Below are positions 17,219 to 25,335 of a stretch of DNA of 64,000 nt, one piece after another (positions within the stretch are counted from its first letter, which is position 1; each line of letters begins with the position of its first letter). A model generated the notes under the pieces. The model was not told the DNA's origin. It saw only the letters and a program-made list of their open reading frames with translations, and did no database searches. The translations under genes and the position numbers were made by a program. The DNA is taken from assembly GCF_000211815.1 (NCBI RefSeq), contig NZ_GL890939.1, forward strand, positions 56,429-120,428. The letters run 5' to 3'. The DNA comes from Moorena producens 3L (GTDB taxonomy: Bacteria > Cyanobacteriota > Cyanobacteriia > Cyanobacteriales > Coleofasciculaceae).

Positions 17219-17265
17219 GATGAGATGCTCCCTATCTAGAATTTTATTTTGCTCACCAATCCCGT

Positions 17266-17910
17266 TTATAAATAAAGTTTGCGAAGCTTATTGAGTGCTC
17301 GAAACTTTTTTTGCCGAATATTTTCTGCCGTATACCGGGGATAGCCCTTATGTTCTAAATGACTGGCAATTTCAGCACAGGAAAGCTTTTTAAAATAGAA
17401 CAACTCCAAAATTTCTGAGTCTTGATCAGGAAGTTGTGTTATCTTCTCCCATACTTCCACGTTCTCTATATACTGCATAGGGTGAGTGTGACGGGCAAAT
17501 GGAAGCACATTACTCTGACCAATCGAGAGTGAACTTTCCCACTGTTGGGAACTAATATCTAAAAACCTCTTATGATCACGGTGGAGTCCCCTTATGTAAT
17601 TCAAGATAACTTTTCGGACCCAAGCTTTTGGATTAATAATTGGCTCTCTTAATTCACCCTTAATTATAACCAGGTAAAGTCCCTCATCAACGTCTAAATA
17701 GGACTCTAGTTTCCCGGATTCGATTAGTTTTTGGACAAGTAAAAAGACATCGTTTATAATGTCTTTATGGGTATACTTGCTATTAAGATTAAATTGGCAC
17801 AGCCAAACTTTTATTTTAATCGATAGTGAATCTAAAAGGTTGGCAAGTTCTTCCTGTTCCATCATTTCACCCTGATCGGAGCAATTTTGATCTGTTTGGG
17901 GTTTTAGCAT
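17266..17910 (-). CDS. Sigma-70 family (ECF-like) RNA polymerase sigma factor, 214 aa
   Basis: Region 2-like helices run from the middle of the protein (NPKAWVRKVILNYIRGLHRD resembles the end of region 2). Region 4 follows: LPDQDSEILELFYFKKLSCAEIASHL, then RYTAENIRQKKFRALNKLRKLYL, a clear sigma-4 helix-turn-helix. I start it at ATG 17910, which has AGGA eleven bases upstream; a GTG at 17955 is the longer option. It is the second of two minus-strand genes, 140 bp after the cupin gene. The regulon is unknown and no anti-sigma gene was seen next to it. Confidence 0.8.
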   Translation of the reverse strand: MLKPQTDQNCSDQGEMMEQEELANLLDSLSIKIKVWLCQFNLNSKYTHKDIINDVFLLVQKLIESGKLESYLDVDEGLYLVIIKGELREPIINPKAWVRKVILNYIRGLHRDHKRFLDISSQQWESSLSIGQSNVLPFARHTHPMQYIENVEVWEKITQLPDQDSEILELFYFKKLSCAEIASHLEHKGYPRYTAENIRQKKFRALNKLRKLYL

Positions 17911-18052
17911 TTGAATTGTTTTCCTGATAATGCACACTGGTGTAAATGAAATCACTTATATCGTCGTCGATAGGGCAGGCTAGAAAAATATTTTCTGCTC
18001 TGCCCAATAACAAAAAGCTAGACTAAATTGTGATCAGCAAGCGCCAAGCCGA

Positions 18053-18871
18053 TCATTTTCGCCTATCAACTAAATCAGGACGAGACTTATCCGGTTCACA
18101 ATTTTCTAAGGGTTCACAGGATATAAGTCTTTGTTTGAAGAACCGAACATGCACAGTAACGAGTCTCTCTTGAGACTCGTTAGCAAGCTGGTGAGTCTGA
18201 TGAAATCCAACGCAGACTAACTGACCTTCTATGAACTTTTTCTCGTCCTTTGTTCGGTAGCCCTGTTTTCCGTGCAAGTGCTCCACTGGATCATAAAAGC
18301 GGTGGGTAAGGGTTCCTTTGTAGACACGGATTATGGTAATTTTATCTTCGTGGACATGTATTTGTGAAAACTGACCCGGCTCCCAAGAAATAACAGAAAT
18401 ATTACCAAAAGGGGTCGTACAAACTAAGTGGGTATGGTAGTCACTCTTTTTAAAACTAATAGATTGCTCGATTAGCTTTTTACTCAAATTAAGCTTCACC
18501 GCAAGGTCTTTGAACCTCTCCATACTCATTTCTTGGGGCGCTATGGCATTTACCTGATAGATAAACTCTTCTAGGGAAAGGAGACCAGAGCAACCTGAAG
18601 AGGGAGAAGACTGCAAGGACTGGCTGATCAGCTGATCTACCTTGTCAATGCACTGGTCAAACTGCAGATCTAATACTGCCAGCTCAAACATTTGTGCCAT
18701 TCTCTTACCATCTTCTTGGGCAAGCTCTTTTTGAGTCGCGAGCTGGTAATACTCTTGAACCAACTCAAAAAGCTCTGGCTGTTCCGGAAGATTATCTGGC
18801 TCACAGACTTCTCGCACTATTGTTTTGAGTTGTTCTTTGGAATCTTCTAAAATTTCACATTGACTAAACAT
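18053..18871 (-). CDS. Cysteine dioxygenase-like cupin protein, 272 aa
   Basis: Residues 1-105 are helical and unfamiliar. From ~140 a cupin barrel of cysteine-dioxygenase type follows: motif 1 WEPGQFSQIHVHEDK...G has the GxxxxxHxH metal ligands, and motif 2 GQLVCVGFHQTHQLANES supplies the third His. Family enzymes oxidise thiols such as cysteine or mercaptopropionate using Fe(II). The long N-terminal extension is unusual. It lies just upstream of the sigma-factor gene on the same strand, so it could be linked to stress signalling, but that is inference. Confidence 0.72.
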   Translation of the reverse strand: MFSQCEILEDSKEQLKTIVREVCEPDNLPEQPELFELVQEYYQLATQKELAQEDGKRMAQMFELAVLDLQFDQCIDKVDQLISQSLQSSPSSGCSGLLSLEEFIYQVNAIAPQEMSMERFKDLAVKLNLSKKLIEQSISFKKSDYHTHLVCTTPFGNISVISWEPGQFSQIHVHEDKITIIRVYKGTLTHRFYDPVEHLHGKQGYRTKDEKKFIEGQLVCVGFHQTHQLANESQERLVTVHVRFFKQRLISCEPLENCEPDKSRPDLVDRRK

Positions 18872-19187
18872 AGTGACAAACTTCCAGGTATCTAATAGGC
18901 GTTCCTTGATCTACTTTTCAAAAGCGCTTGCTCTTGGAAAGCTTGGTTTCTATAAATAAGAGACCACAGGAAGCGAAACGTGACGCAGAGTTTTGTAAAG
19001 AATTATTACGGGTTATCACCACAGGTGCTGGCTAAAAACCAATACCGCCCCTCACCACCCATTCCACTGCTCCCTACCATAACGATAACTGCGCCTGTTC
19101 ATAGCTAGCCATTCAGTTTTATCCAAAGATTCAGCAATGCCGAGAAAGCTAAAAACCAAAAGCAAAGAGGGTTTTAAGGGATGCAGT
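18872..19187. other. Divergent intergenic region
   Basis: Lies between the minus-strand cupin gene and the plus-strand GST gene. Promoters for both are expected; none could be fixed. No RNA or repeat was recognised. Confidence 0.4.
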
Positions 19188-19232
19188 CCCTACTCCCGAC
19201 TCCCGACTCCCGACTCCCGACTCCCTACTCCC
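19188..19232. repeat. 7-bp tandem array (CCCGACT)
   Basis: Six CCCGACT or CCCTACT units, the same family as 14590-14686. The array is open in frame with the GST gene but is upstream of its real start. Confidence 0.85.
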
Positions 19233-19298
19233 TTAGCAATAGATAGTATAAAAAAAATACCATGGCCGTTGGCCACGCTAAACGAACAGAGGAAAACT

Positions 19299-20240
19299 AT
19301 GGCAACAGGGATGCTCGTTAACGGAAAATGGACTAACGAAGTCTATCAGCAAGACCCCCAAGGGCGATTCATGCGTAATCCCACCAAGTTCCGTAATTGG
19401 ATTCGTGCTGATGGCTCCACAGACTATAAACCAGCCTCTGGACGCTACCATCTCTACATTTCCTATGCTTGTCCCTGGGCGCACCGCACTCTGATTATGC
19501 GAACCTTAAAGGGATTGGAGGAAGCGATTACCCTGTCTATTGTTGACCCATTGATGGATAAAGATGGATGGGAATTTTCCGATGGGCCTGGTTGTATCCC
19601 TGATACAGTAAATGGTGCTCGCTATCTGCGGGAAGTTTATATAAAAGCTGACCCTAACTGTACCGGACGGGTAACGGTTCCAGTACTTTGGGATAAGGAA
19701 ACTGGCACGATTGTTAATAATGAATCCCGTGAAATTATTCGGATGTTTGACATAGAGTTCGACGGGATTGCTCAGTCGGATATCAGCTTTTATCCGGAGA
19801 ATTTACGAGAAGAGATTGATAAAACCATTGATGCCATTTACCAACCTATTAATAATGGTGTTTATCGAGCAGGATTCGCTACTACTCAGCAAGCTTATGA
19901 AGAAGGAGTAACTGACCTCTTTGATGCCCTTGACTATTGGGAAGGGGTGTTAGGTAAACAGCGTTATCTCTGTGGCGATCGCATTACAGAAGCCGATTGG
20001 TGTATGTTTACCACTCTGCTACGCTTTGATTCAGTTTACTATTTCCATTTCAAATGTAATTGGCAACGAATTCTGGATTATCCCAATTTGTGGAATTATC
20101 TCAAAGACCTTTATCATCAGCCAGGGGTAAAGGAAACCTGTAATATTGACCACATTAAGCAGCATTATTATAGGAGTCATCCCTTTATTAATCCCTCTGG
20201 TATTGTTCCAAAAGGACCACAAATTAGTTTTAGTGATTAA
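19299..20240 (+). CDS. Glutathione S-transferase omega-like / glutathionyl-hydroquinone reductase, 313 aa
   Basis: Belongs to the Xi/omega GST class (YqjG/ECM4-like). The active-site motif YACPWAHR carries the catalytic Cys; further hallmarks are TVPVLWDKETGTIVNNESREI in the thioredoxin-like domain and AGFATTQQAYEE and ITEADWCMFTTLLRFD in the helical domain. These enzymes reduce glutathionyl-hydroquinones in the cytoplasm. I choose ATG 19299 because GAGG stands eight bases upstream and the family begins here; the longer frame from 19137 reads through a repeat array. A composite repeat element begins directly at its stop codon. Confidence 0.88.
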   Translation: MATGMLVNGKWTNEVYQQDPQGRFMRNPTKFRNWIRADGSTDYKPASGRYHLYISYACPWAHRTLIMRTLKGLEEAITLSIVDPLMDKDGWEFSDGPGCIPDTVNGARYLREVYIKADPNCTGRVTVPVLWDKETGTIVNNESREIIRMFDIEFDGIAQSDISFYPENLREEIDKTIDAIYQPINNGVYRAGFATTQQAYEEGVTDLFDALDYWEGVLGKQRYLCGDRITEADWCMFTTLLRFDSVYYFHFKCNWQRILDYPNLWNYLKDLYHQPGVKETCNIDHIKQHYYRSHPFINPSGIVPKGPQISFSD

Positions 20241-20555
20241 GGCTATCAGCCATAAGCTATCAGCCATAAGCTATCAGCTATCAGCTATTAGCGATCAGTT
20301 ATCAGCTATCAGTTATCAGCTATCAGCCATCAGCTATCAGCTATTGGCTATCAGCTATCAGCCATCAGCTATCAGCTATCAGCTATCAGTTATCAGCCAA
20401 AGGTCTGTGGCCAAGCTACACTGAACACCTTTTGAATAAAATAAGCTGACGGCTGACGGCTGACGGCTGACGGCTGACGGCTGACCGCTGACGGCTGACG
20501 GCTGACCGCTGACCACTGACCACTGACCACTGACCGCTGACCGCTGATAGCTTAC
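20241..20555. repeat. Composite 7-bp-array element, copy 2 (largest)
   Basis: Left array of about twenty imperfect ATCAGCT units (20243-20400), a core GTGGCCAAGCTACACTGAAC then TTTTGAATAAAATAAGC, and a right array of about fifteen TGACGGC/TGACCGC/TGACCAC units ending GCTTAC at 20550-20555. The core is the reverse complement of the one at 26455-26505. The left boundary coincides with the stop of the GST gene. Confidence 0.8.
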
Positions 20556-20563
20556 GTGTTAAC

Positions 20564-21301
20564 TTATTCTTGATTCAAAAATGGAGACTTAGATTTGATT
20601 TTAAATACGGAATCTGAAAACTCACCAATAGAATCAGGGACAGATACAATTTCCGGTTCGGTGCGTTTTCCAAACATCAAGGTAGCCTTACTAGTCGAGG
20701 GAGAGAAAAGAATCTGTGTGATTTTGCTATAATCCCACCGTTTCTGATCATAGAGAGCAAGCACTTTCGTAAGATTATCTAAGGTCATCTCCTCCTTATT
20801 CTCGAACATAAACTCAACAGGACGATTAAAGACTTTGTCCAAAAACTTGCCGTAAAACTCATCAATATAGAGGTTTCGAGTTTGTGTCATCATCAGTACC
20901 TTACGCAATTCCTGACTTAACTCATAGGCTCCGTCTTTGGTGCAAATCACCTGCTCATTGATAGCAACCGATTTCCGAGACCGATTTTTGCGACAGGGAT
21001 TATTGTTAGAAGACTGTACCACTCGTCCAGAGTTGAGGTCGTCCCCAAGTTGATCAAACTCATCAACCACTCCGCGTGTGCCTTGGATTATACGCCTGCC
21101 TTCACGAATGGTATTGGTTACTTCTTGGACATCTCGACGGATTTGGCGGAGCTCATCGAATAATCCAGCAATCTCGAAGGTGCTAACATTGCTATTGTCA
21201 TGCTTCCGAGGTACTATTCCGGCTGTTGCGGGAAGCACTTGCCACATCACGGACGCTGACAACAGGTAAGCTGAACCTTGGAAAATGAATTTGTGAACCA
21301 T
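20564..21301 (-). CDS. Secreted hypothetical protein, 245 aa
   Basis: The N-terminus (MVHKFIFQGSAYLLSASVMW... ATAG) is a probable signal peptide of about 28 residues. After it comes a helical region (FDELRQIRRDVQEVTNTIREG) with coiled-coil character, then two cysteines (NPCRKNR, VICTKDG) that could form a disulfide. No catalytic motif or named domain is recognised. It is isolated between repeat elements, with composite element copy 2 ending 8 bp downstream of its stop. Likely periplasmic. Confidence 0.55.
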   Translation of the reverse strand: MVHKFIFQGSAYLLSASVMWQVLPATAGIVPRKHDNSNVSTFEIAGLFDELRQIRRDVQEVTNTIREGRRIIQGTRGVVDEFDQLGDDLNSGRVVQSSNNNPCRKNRSRKSVAINEQVICTKDGAYELSQELRKVLMMTQTRNLYIDEFYGKFLDKVFNRPVEFMFENKEEMTLDNLTKVLALYDQKRWDYSKITQILFSPSTSKATLMFGKRTEPEIVSVPDSIGEFSDSVFKIKSKSPFLNQE

Positions 21302-21407
21302 GACTATGGAATCCTGACTTAAAGTGGTCCACTATCTTTTTCTTTTAGCAAAATGAAAATCCGGAAACTTATCAACAATTTTTCCGGATCTGGTTAACTT
21401 CCCCTTG

Positions 21408-21605
21408 TATAGCAGAAGTCAGAAGTCAGAAGTCAGAAGTCAAACTCTTGCGCTTCTTGATGCAGTCGCTCATGGGGGAAACCCCCAAGACCGCTTAGGT
21501 GCTTTTTCCGTTGGCGAATTAAATTCGCCACGGGTCGCACCTCTGCATCGCTTACAAAGGGTGTGAGACTTTTGTCATGTCCTAACTGCCCTGGCGACTG
21601 CTATA
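21408..21605. repeat. Repeat element with TATAGCAG ends
   Basis: TATAGCAGAAGTC at 21408 and GACTGCTATA at the right end form short imperfect terminal inverted repeats. Inside are an AGTCAGA array (21415-21442), the hairpin GGGGGAAACCCCC, and a 46-bp hairpin at 21497-21542 that recurs at 46721-46766. About 198 bp, no coding. Confidence 0.5.
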
Positions 21606-21637
21606 TGATCTTCTCCGGTTGAATAGCTACACTTTCC

Positions 21638-21757
21638 ACCCGACACCCGACACCCGACTCCTGACTCCCAATTCTAAATTCTAAATTCTAAATTCTAAAT
21701 TCTAAATTCTAAATTCTAAATTCTAAATTCTTAATTCCCTACTCCCTACTCCCTCTC
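21638..21757. repeat. Stacked 7-bp tandem arrays
   Basis: Three array types abut: CCCGACA, then about ten ATTCTAA units, then CCCTACT. The last overlaps the 3' end of the acetyltransferase gene and encodes its final residues. Confidence 0.9.
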
Positions 21758-22347
21758 TCCTCGATTTCCCGTCGATAGCGAGGACGTGCTGGTATCCCCC
21801 AGCATACTTGCTGCTCTGGGATATTACTAAACACAGTGCTGCGAGCACCAATTACAGCATTGGCTCCAATGTGGACACCGGGCGCAATGAAGCAATCAGC
21901 GGCAATCCAGGCTCCATTACCAACACTAATCTCAGATGTGATTAAACCAAAGGCTGGGTCTTTCATATCGTGGCTACCAGTACAGAGGTAACATTTTTGA
22001 GAAATAACGCAATGACTACCAATGCGAATCCGATCCAAGCTGTATAAAACCACATCATCCCCAATCCAACTGTAGTCACCAACTTCTACTTTCCAGGGGT
22101 AAGTAAAACGAGCAGTGGGTCGAATGATGACATTAGTACCAATCTTGGCTCCAAATAGTTGTAGCAGCCATCGGCGGAAGCCATTGAAGTTATGAGGACT
22201 TAAGGGAAATGCGATCGCTTGCACCAACCACCAGAGTAAGATTAACCAGCCCGGACGTCCTCGGTCAAACCAAGATTGGTCGTACTGGCGTAAATCCACT
22301 AAGGGTGGTAAATCTAACGCTGGTAGTTTACTTAAGTCATTAGTCAT
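21739..22347 (-). CDS. WcaF-like polysaccharide O-acetyltransferase, 202 aa
   Basis: Left-handed beta-helix acyltransferase of the WcaF/NodL type. Hexapeptide turns are visible in VIIRPTARFTYPWKVEVGD, WIGDDVVLYSLDRIRIGSH, VSVGNGAWIAADC-type segments and GVHIGANAVIGARSTV. GSHDMKDPAF carries the probable catalytic His. The N-terminus (LVDLRQYDQSWFDRGR, then a hydrophobic WLILLWWLVQAIAF) is standard for polysaccharide-linked members. It should add acetyl groups to an exopolysaccharide intermediate. It forms a minus-strand run with the glycosyltransferases upstream. The last residues (ERGSRE) derive from a 7-bp array. Confidence 0.85.
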   Translation of the reverse strand: MTNDLSKLPALDLPPLVDLRQYDQSWFDRGRPGWLILLWWLVQAIAFPLSPHNFNGFRRWLLQLFGAKIGTNVIIRPTARFTYPWKVEVGDYSWIGDDVVLYSLDRIRIGSHCVISQKCYLCTGSHDMKDPAFGLITSEISVGNGAWIAADCFIAPGVHIGANAVIGARSTVFSNIPEQQVCWGIPARPRYRREIEERGSRE

Positions 22348-22349
22348 AA

Positions 22350-22488
22350 TCTAGAATGTAGAATGTAGAATGGAGAATGCAGAATGGAGAATGGAGAATG
22401 CGGAATGGATAATTCTTAATTCTTAATTCTACATTCTTAATTCTTAATTCTACATTCTTAATTCTTAATTCTACATTCTTAATTCAAA
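22350..22488. repeat. 7-bp arrays in inverted halves
   Basis: GAATGTA/GAATGGA/GAATGCA units run to about 22410, then TTCTTAA/TTCTACA units run to 22488. The two halves are roughly reverse complements, so the stretch could form a long imperfect cruciform between the two polysaccharide genes. Confidence 0.85.
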
Positions 22489-22496
22489 ATGGATTC

Positions 22497-23450
22497 TCAG
22501 GGATTTGGAGAGACAACTGATGGCTTTGGCGTTACTGGTGTCTGTGCTGGTTCAGTTTTTTCTACATTCAGCTTACCGCTAAACTTTTGTAACTCATAGA
22601 GTTTGACACCAATTTGATACTCATACTGACTCAACAGGCGTCCATAAATGTACCCAGCTTTTCCATCTAAAAAGCCCAGCTGGATAAAGTAAAACAAAAT
22701 AAACCGCAGTATTGGTTTAAACGGTAGTCTAACCCAGATTTTTTTCAGAAACCGCTTACGCTGCACGGCGCTTCCAAACAGATTTCCCCCGATGGTGCCA
22801 GAGTCATCTTTACCTGTTAGTAGATTTAGATAGACACGAGCTTCCCAATTGGAGTAGCGATTGTGCCGTTCTAGCCAATGGTAAATGTCCTTAAAGTCAA
22901 TGTGCAGCATATCATTTTGAAGATAGCCAGCTTTGCCTTGTAGGACAACGTGTTCATGAACTTCGTTGTCTCCAGTATTGGGAATTCCTTCCGTTTTTAA
23001 GTTTTCGTAGCGACCTTTTTCGTGTTTAAATAACCGTAAATTCCAGTCTGGATATTTGCCACCAAAGCGAATCCATTTCCCTAGGAAGAATACTCTACGA
23101 TTGATATAGTAGCCGTTATAATCAGCATTGTCGATTGCCACAGCAATTTCATCCCAAAGTTCTGGAGTAATGCGTTCGTCACAATCAACAATTAATACCC
23201 ATTGATTGCGGAATTCAAGATTGTCTAAGCTCCAGTTTTTCTTTTTGGGCCAAAACCCATCAAAATAGAATTGAACTAGGTTTGCACCATATTCTTCCAC
23301 AATTTCAATGGAGCGATCGCTGCTTTGGGAATCGACAACAAACACTTCATCTGCTCTATTAACACTCTCAAGACAAGCTGGTAAATTAGCCTCTTCATTT
23401 TTGGCTGGAATTAGAACTGATACCGGAAGTTTAGTGTTAGGGGATTTCAT
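22497..23450 (-). CDS. Family 2 glycosyltransferase (WaaE/KdtX-like), 317 aa
   Basis: GT-A fold transferase. The N-terminus VSVLIPAKNEEANLPACLES begins the nucleotide-sugar site; VDSQSSDRSIEIV and the metal-binding VDCDERIT (DxD-like) follow. The segment from YYINRRVFFLGKWIRFGG through GDNEVHEHVVLQGK resembles WaaE/KdtX-type beta-glycosyltransferases. The C-terminal ~60 residues are hydrophobic (LRFILFYFIQLGF) and may dock to the membrane. It likely adds a sugar to an exopolysaccharide or LPS intermediate. Start ATG 23450. Confidence 0.85.
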   Translation of the reverse strand: MKSPNTKLPVSVLIPAKNEEANLPACLESVNRADEVFVVDSQSSDRSIEIVEEYGANLVQFYFDGFWPKKKNWSLDNLEFRNQWVLIVDCDERITPELWDEIAVAIDNADYNGYYINRRVFFLGKWIRFGGKYPDWNLRLFKHEKGRYENLKTEGIPNTGDNEVHEHVVLQGKAGYLQNDMLHIDFKDIYHWLERHNRYSNWEARVYLNLLTGKDDSGTIGGNLFGSAVQRKRFLKKIWVRLPFKPILRFILFYFIQLGFLDGKAGYIYGRLLSQYEYQIGVKLYELQKFSGKLNVEKTEPAQTPVTPKPSVVSPNP

Positions 23451-23714
23451 AATTAAACACCTGCAATTGTGGACGTTTTATGAAAAGTTTATTGGCCTAG
23501 AATAACTAACAGCAAGCCTTAACTAAAATTAAGGCTTATCAGTCAACAGTTAACAGTCAACAATCAACCAAAATTATCTGTGCTATAGCAAAGGGAACCT
23601 ATTATCCAGTCTCATTAATGACTGGACTGATTGTGGGATAGAGAGGAGTTGCTCCTTTTTGACATCTCCCCCGGCTGAAGCACGGAGGATTCTACAAGGT
23701 TGTTACGAGGCGGA

Positions 23715-25082
23715 TTAAAACCGCGCCTGTTCACTTCTTGTGCGGTACGATCTATTCAGTGACTTGAAAATTTCATACCGGTGTGGGAGTGTCAAGCTCC
23801 CTCTACCCACCTTAGCTAGGTCTATATTTAGCTGTGTGGCTACTTTCCTGGCAATGTTGGCCGCACCATTGCAGTCGGCATTTACCAGGTATCCCTCAGA
23901 AGTTTTATACAAACCACGCCTTACCCGACATCCTGACGGTTTCCACCCGTTGGGTTTTTCACCATATTTTGGTAATGGATCGTCGTCAAGGAAAGACGCT
24001 TTGCTGGTGTACGATTCCTCGGTAATTGTTAGTTTAATGCCGTACTCAGGGCAAAGTTGTTTCAGCCGTTCGATTAGTCTCTTGGTCGGGATGACTACGA
24101 AATTCTGATTGCCACGTTTGCCCATATTAGAACGGCTTTTCTGTTCTTCGTTCCAGCCGATAATTAGGTTTCCAATGCGATCATTTAAGCACCGATTGAT
24201 AATGAATCTAGCAGCTTTGTTGATCGCATCCCGTATCTGGTTGTTTCGTTTCCGCTGCACTCGATCTAGCTTGGAATCCCAGTAAAACTCTGGTTTCCCC
24301 TGTTTGTACTTGGCGACTAACCGGCAGTAGCCCTGATTCATTGACTTGAGTTTTCGACCGTCAATTATCAGGCTCTTGCCAAGGGTTGAAAGCCCAGTCA
24401 GCCAGTTCGTCCCGCCGTGATCAAAACTCCACGCTTGGGAATAGTCGAGGTTGGGGTTATCAGAGATTGGTTGCTTCTCGTCATCAATTACCCAGTCGAT
24501 CCAAAGTTGCCCAAGGTACGGACGAACAGTTATCTGTTTTACCCAGTCCGGATCTATAAAGTCCGGCGGCTCCAGGGTAATCTCGGTGATCAACTCAGGT
24601 TTTGTTTCTTTGCTGATCGAAGGGTAGAACAACCCTGACTTATAACCAAGAGCTTGTCTAGGGAAAGTTACAGCTGCCAATCCGCCTTTCTTTCTGTATC
24701 TTGGCAGTTTTGGTCTATCGACTTTTCCCTTGTAATAATGGCCGACTAACTGATTGTAGCTATTGATTGATTCGGCTACAGTCTTGAGAGTTTGTTGTGC
24801 CGACTGAGCTGCCATCGCCTTATAGTGAGGATTCTCTTTTAGATTCTTGCAGAGTTCGGCATATTTGACACTGCATTTATAGGTTTTCCACCCATATCTA
24901 AGATCATCCTCTCGCCAGTAAGTCGTAAAAGCTTCTTCTTGCTGTTCTAACCAGGTGTAATGTTTTTGTTTGGAGTAATAGATAGCACAATTTACCAGAC
25001 TATTCGCTTGTTGGCATTGAAATACCCAAAAAGCTTGCTCTTCCTCTGTCAAGTTTGCTTTTACTGGAATCGTCTTGTACAT
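23715..25082 (-). CDS. tnpB: TnpB-like transposon protein (zinc-ribbon-less), 455 aa
   Basis: RuvC-fold TnpB relative. RuvC residues are Asp221 in SFDHGGTNW, Glu312/Glu313 in IIGWNEEQKS and Asp403 in NADCNGAANIA. The usual CxxC...CxxC zinc ribbon between the last two is missing; the segment reads EESYTSKASFLDDD, a variant known in some cyanobacterial TnpB proteins. I start at ATG 25082 (MYKTIPVKANLT), where the family begins, rather than the longer frame to 25253, which overlaps the divergent small gene. Known TnpB proteins are RNA-guided DNA endonucleases; the catalytic triad here looks intact. Confidence 0.85.
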   Translation of the reverse strand: MYKTIPVKANLTEEEQAFWVFQCQQANSLVNCAIYYSKQKHYTWLEQQEEAFTTYWREDDLRYGWKTYKCSVKYAELCKNLKENPHYKAMAAQSAQQTLKTVAESINSYNQLVGHYYKGKVDRPKLPRYRKKGGLAAVTFPRQALGYKSGLFYPSISKETKPELITEITLEPPDFIDPDWVKQITVRPYLGQLWIDWVIDDEKQPISDNPNLDYSQAWSFDHGGTNWLTGLSTLGKSLIIDGRKLKSMNQGYCRLVAKYKQGKPEFYWDSKLDRVQRKRNNQIRDAINKAARFIINRCLNDRIGNLIIGWNEEQKSRSNMGKRGNQNFVVIPTKRLIERLKQLCPEYGIKLTITEESYTSKASFLDDDPLPKYGEKPNGWKPSGCRVRRGLYKTSEGYLVNADCNGAANIARKVATQLNIDLAKVGRGSLTLPHRYEIFKSLNRSYRTRSEQARF

Positions 25083-25137
25083 TTGATTGCCTCCTACTAG
25101 AATCGTAACATTCGTGCGCGCAAATAGTATTCCAAAA

Positions 25138-25290
25138 ATGAAAGACGAACGATTGATGATCCGAATTAATAAATTAAAAAAAATGCAATTAAAGCAAGAA
25201 GCAGAACGGCGTGGGATGACTCCATCTGAGTTGGTCAGAAGTCTAATATCCAAATTTTATGAACCTAAGCAGAGGGACACGGCGGGTTAA
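25138..25290 (+). CDS. Small ribbon-helix-helix-like protein, 50 aa
   Basis: ATG 25138 gives 50 residues: MKDERLMIRINKLKKMQLKQ, then EAERRGMTPSELVRSLISKF. The basic strand followed by two helices with SELVR in the second is the pattern of ribbon-helix-helix DNA-binding proteins and CopG-like antitoxins. It is divergent from tnpB, with 55 bp between their starts, and lies inside the element, so it may repress tnpB transcription. An ORF start at 25087 is possible but less likely. Confidence 0.6.
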   Translation: MKDERLMIRINKLKKMQLKQEAERRGMTPSELVRSLISKFYEPKQRDTAG

Positions 25291-25335
25291 AACCCGTCGC
25301 GTCCGTTTCATCTCCTCCTTAAAAGAGAGGGGATC

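Noticed and set aside
20146..20424. 92-aa frame with repeated AISYQLS
   Set aside because: It is the translation of the ATCAGCT array in composite element copy 2.
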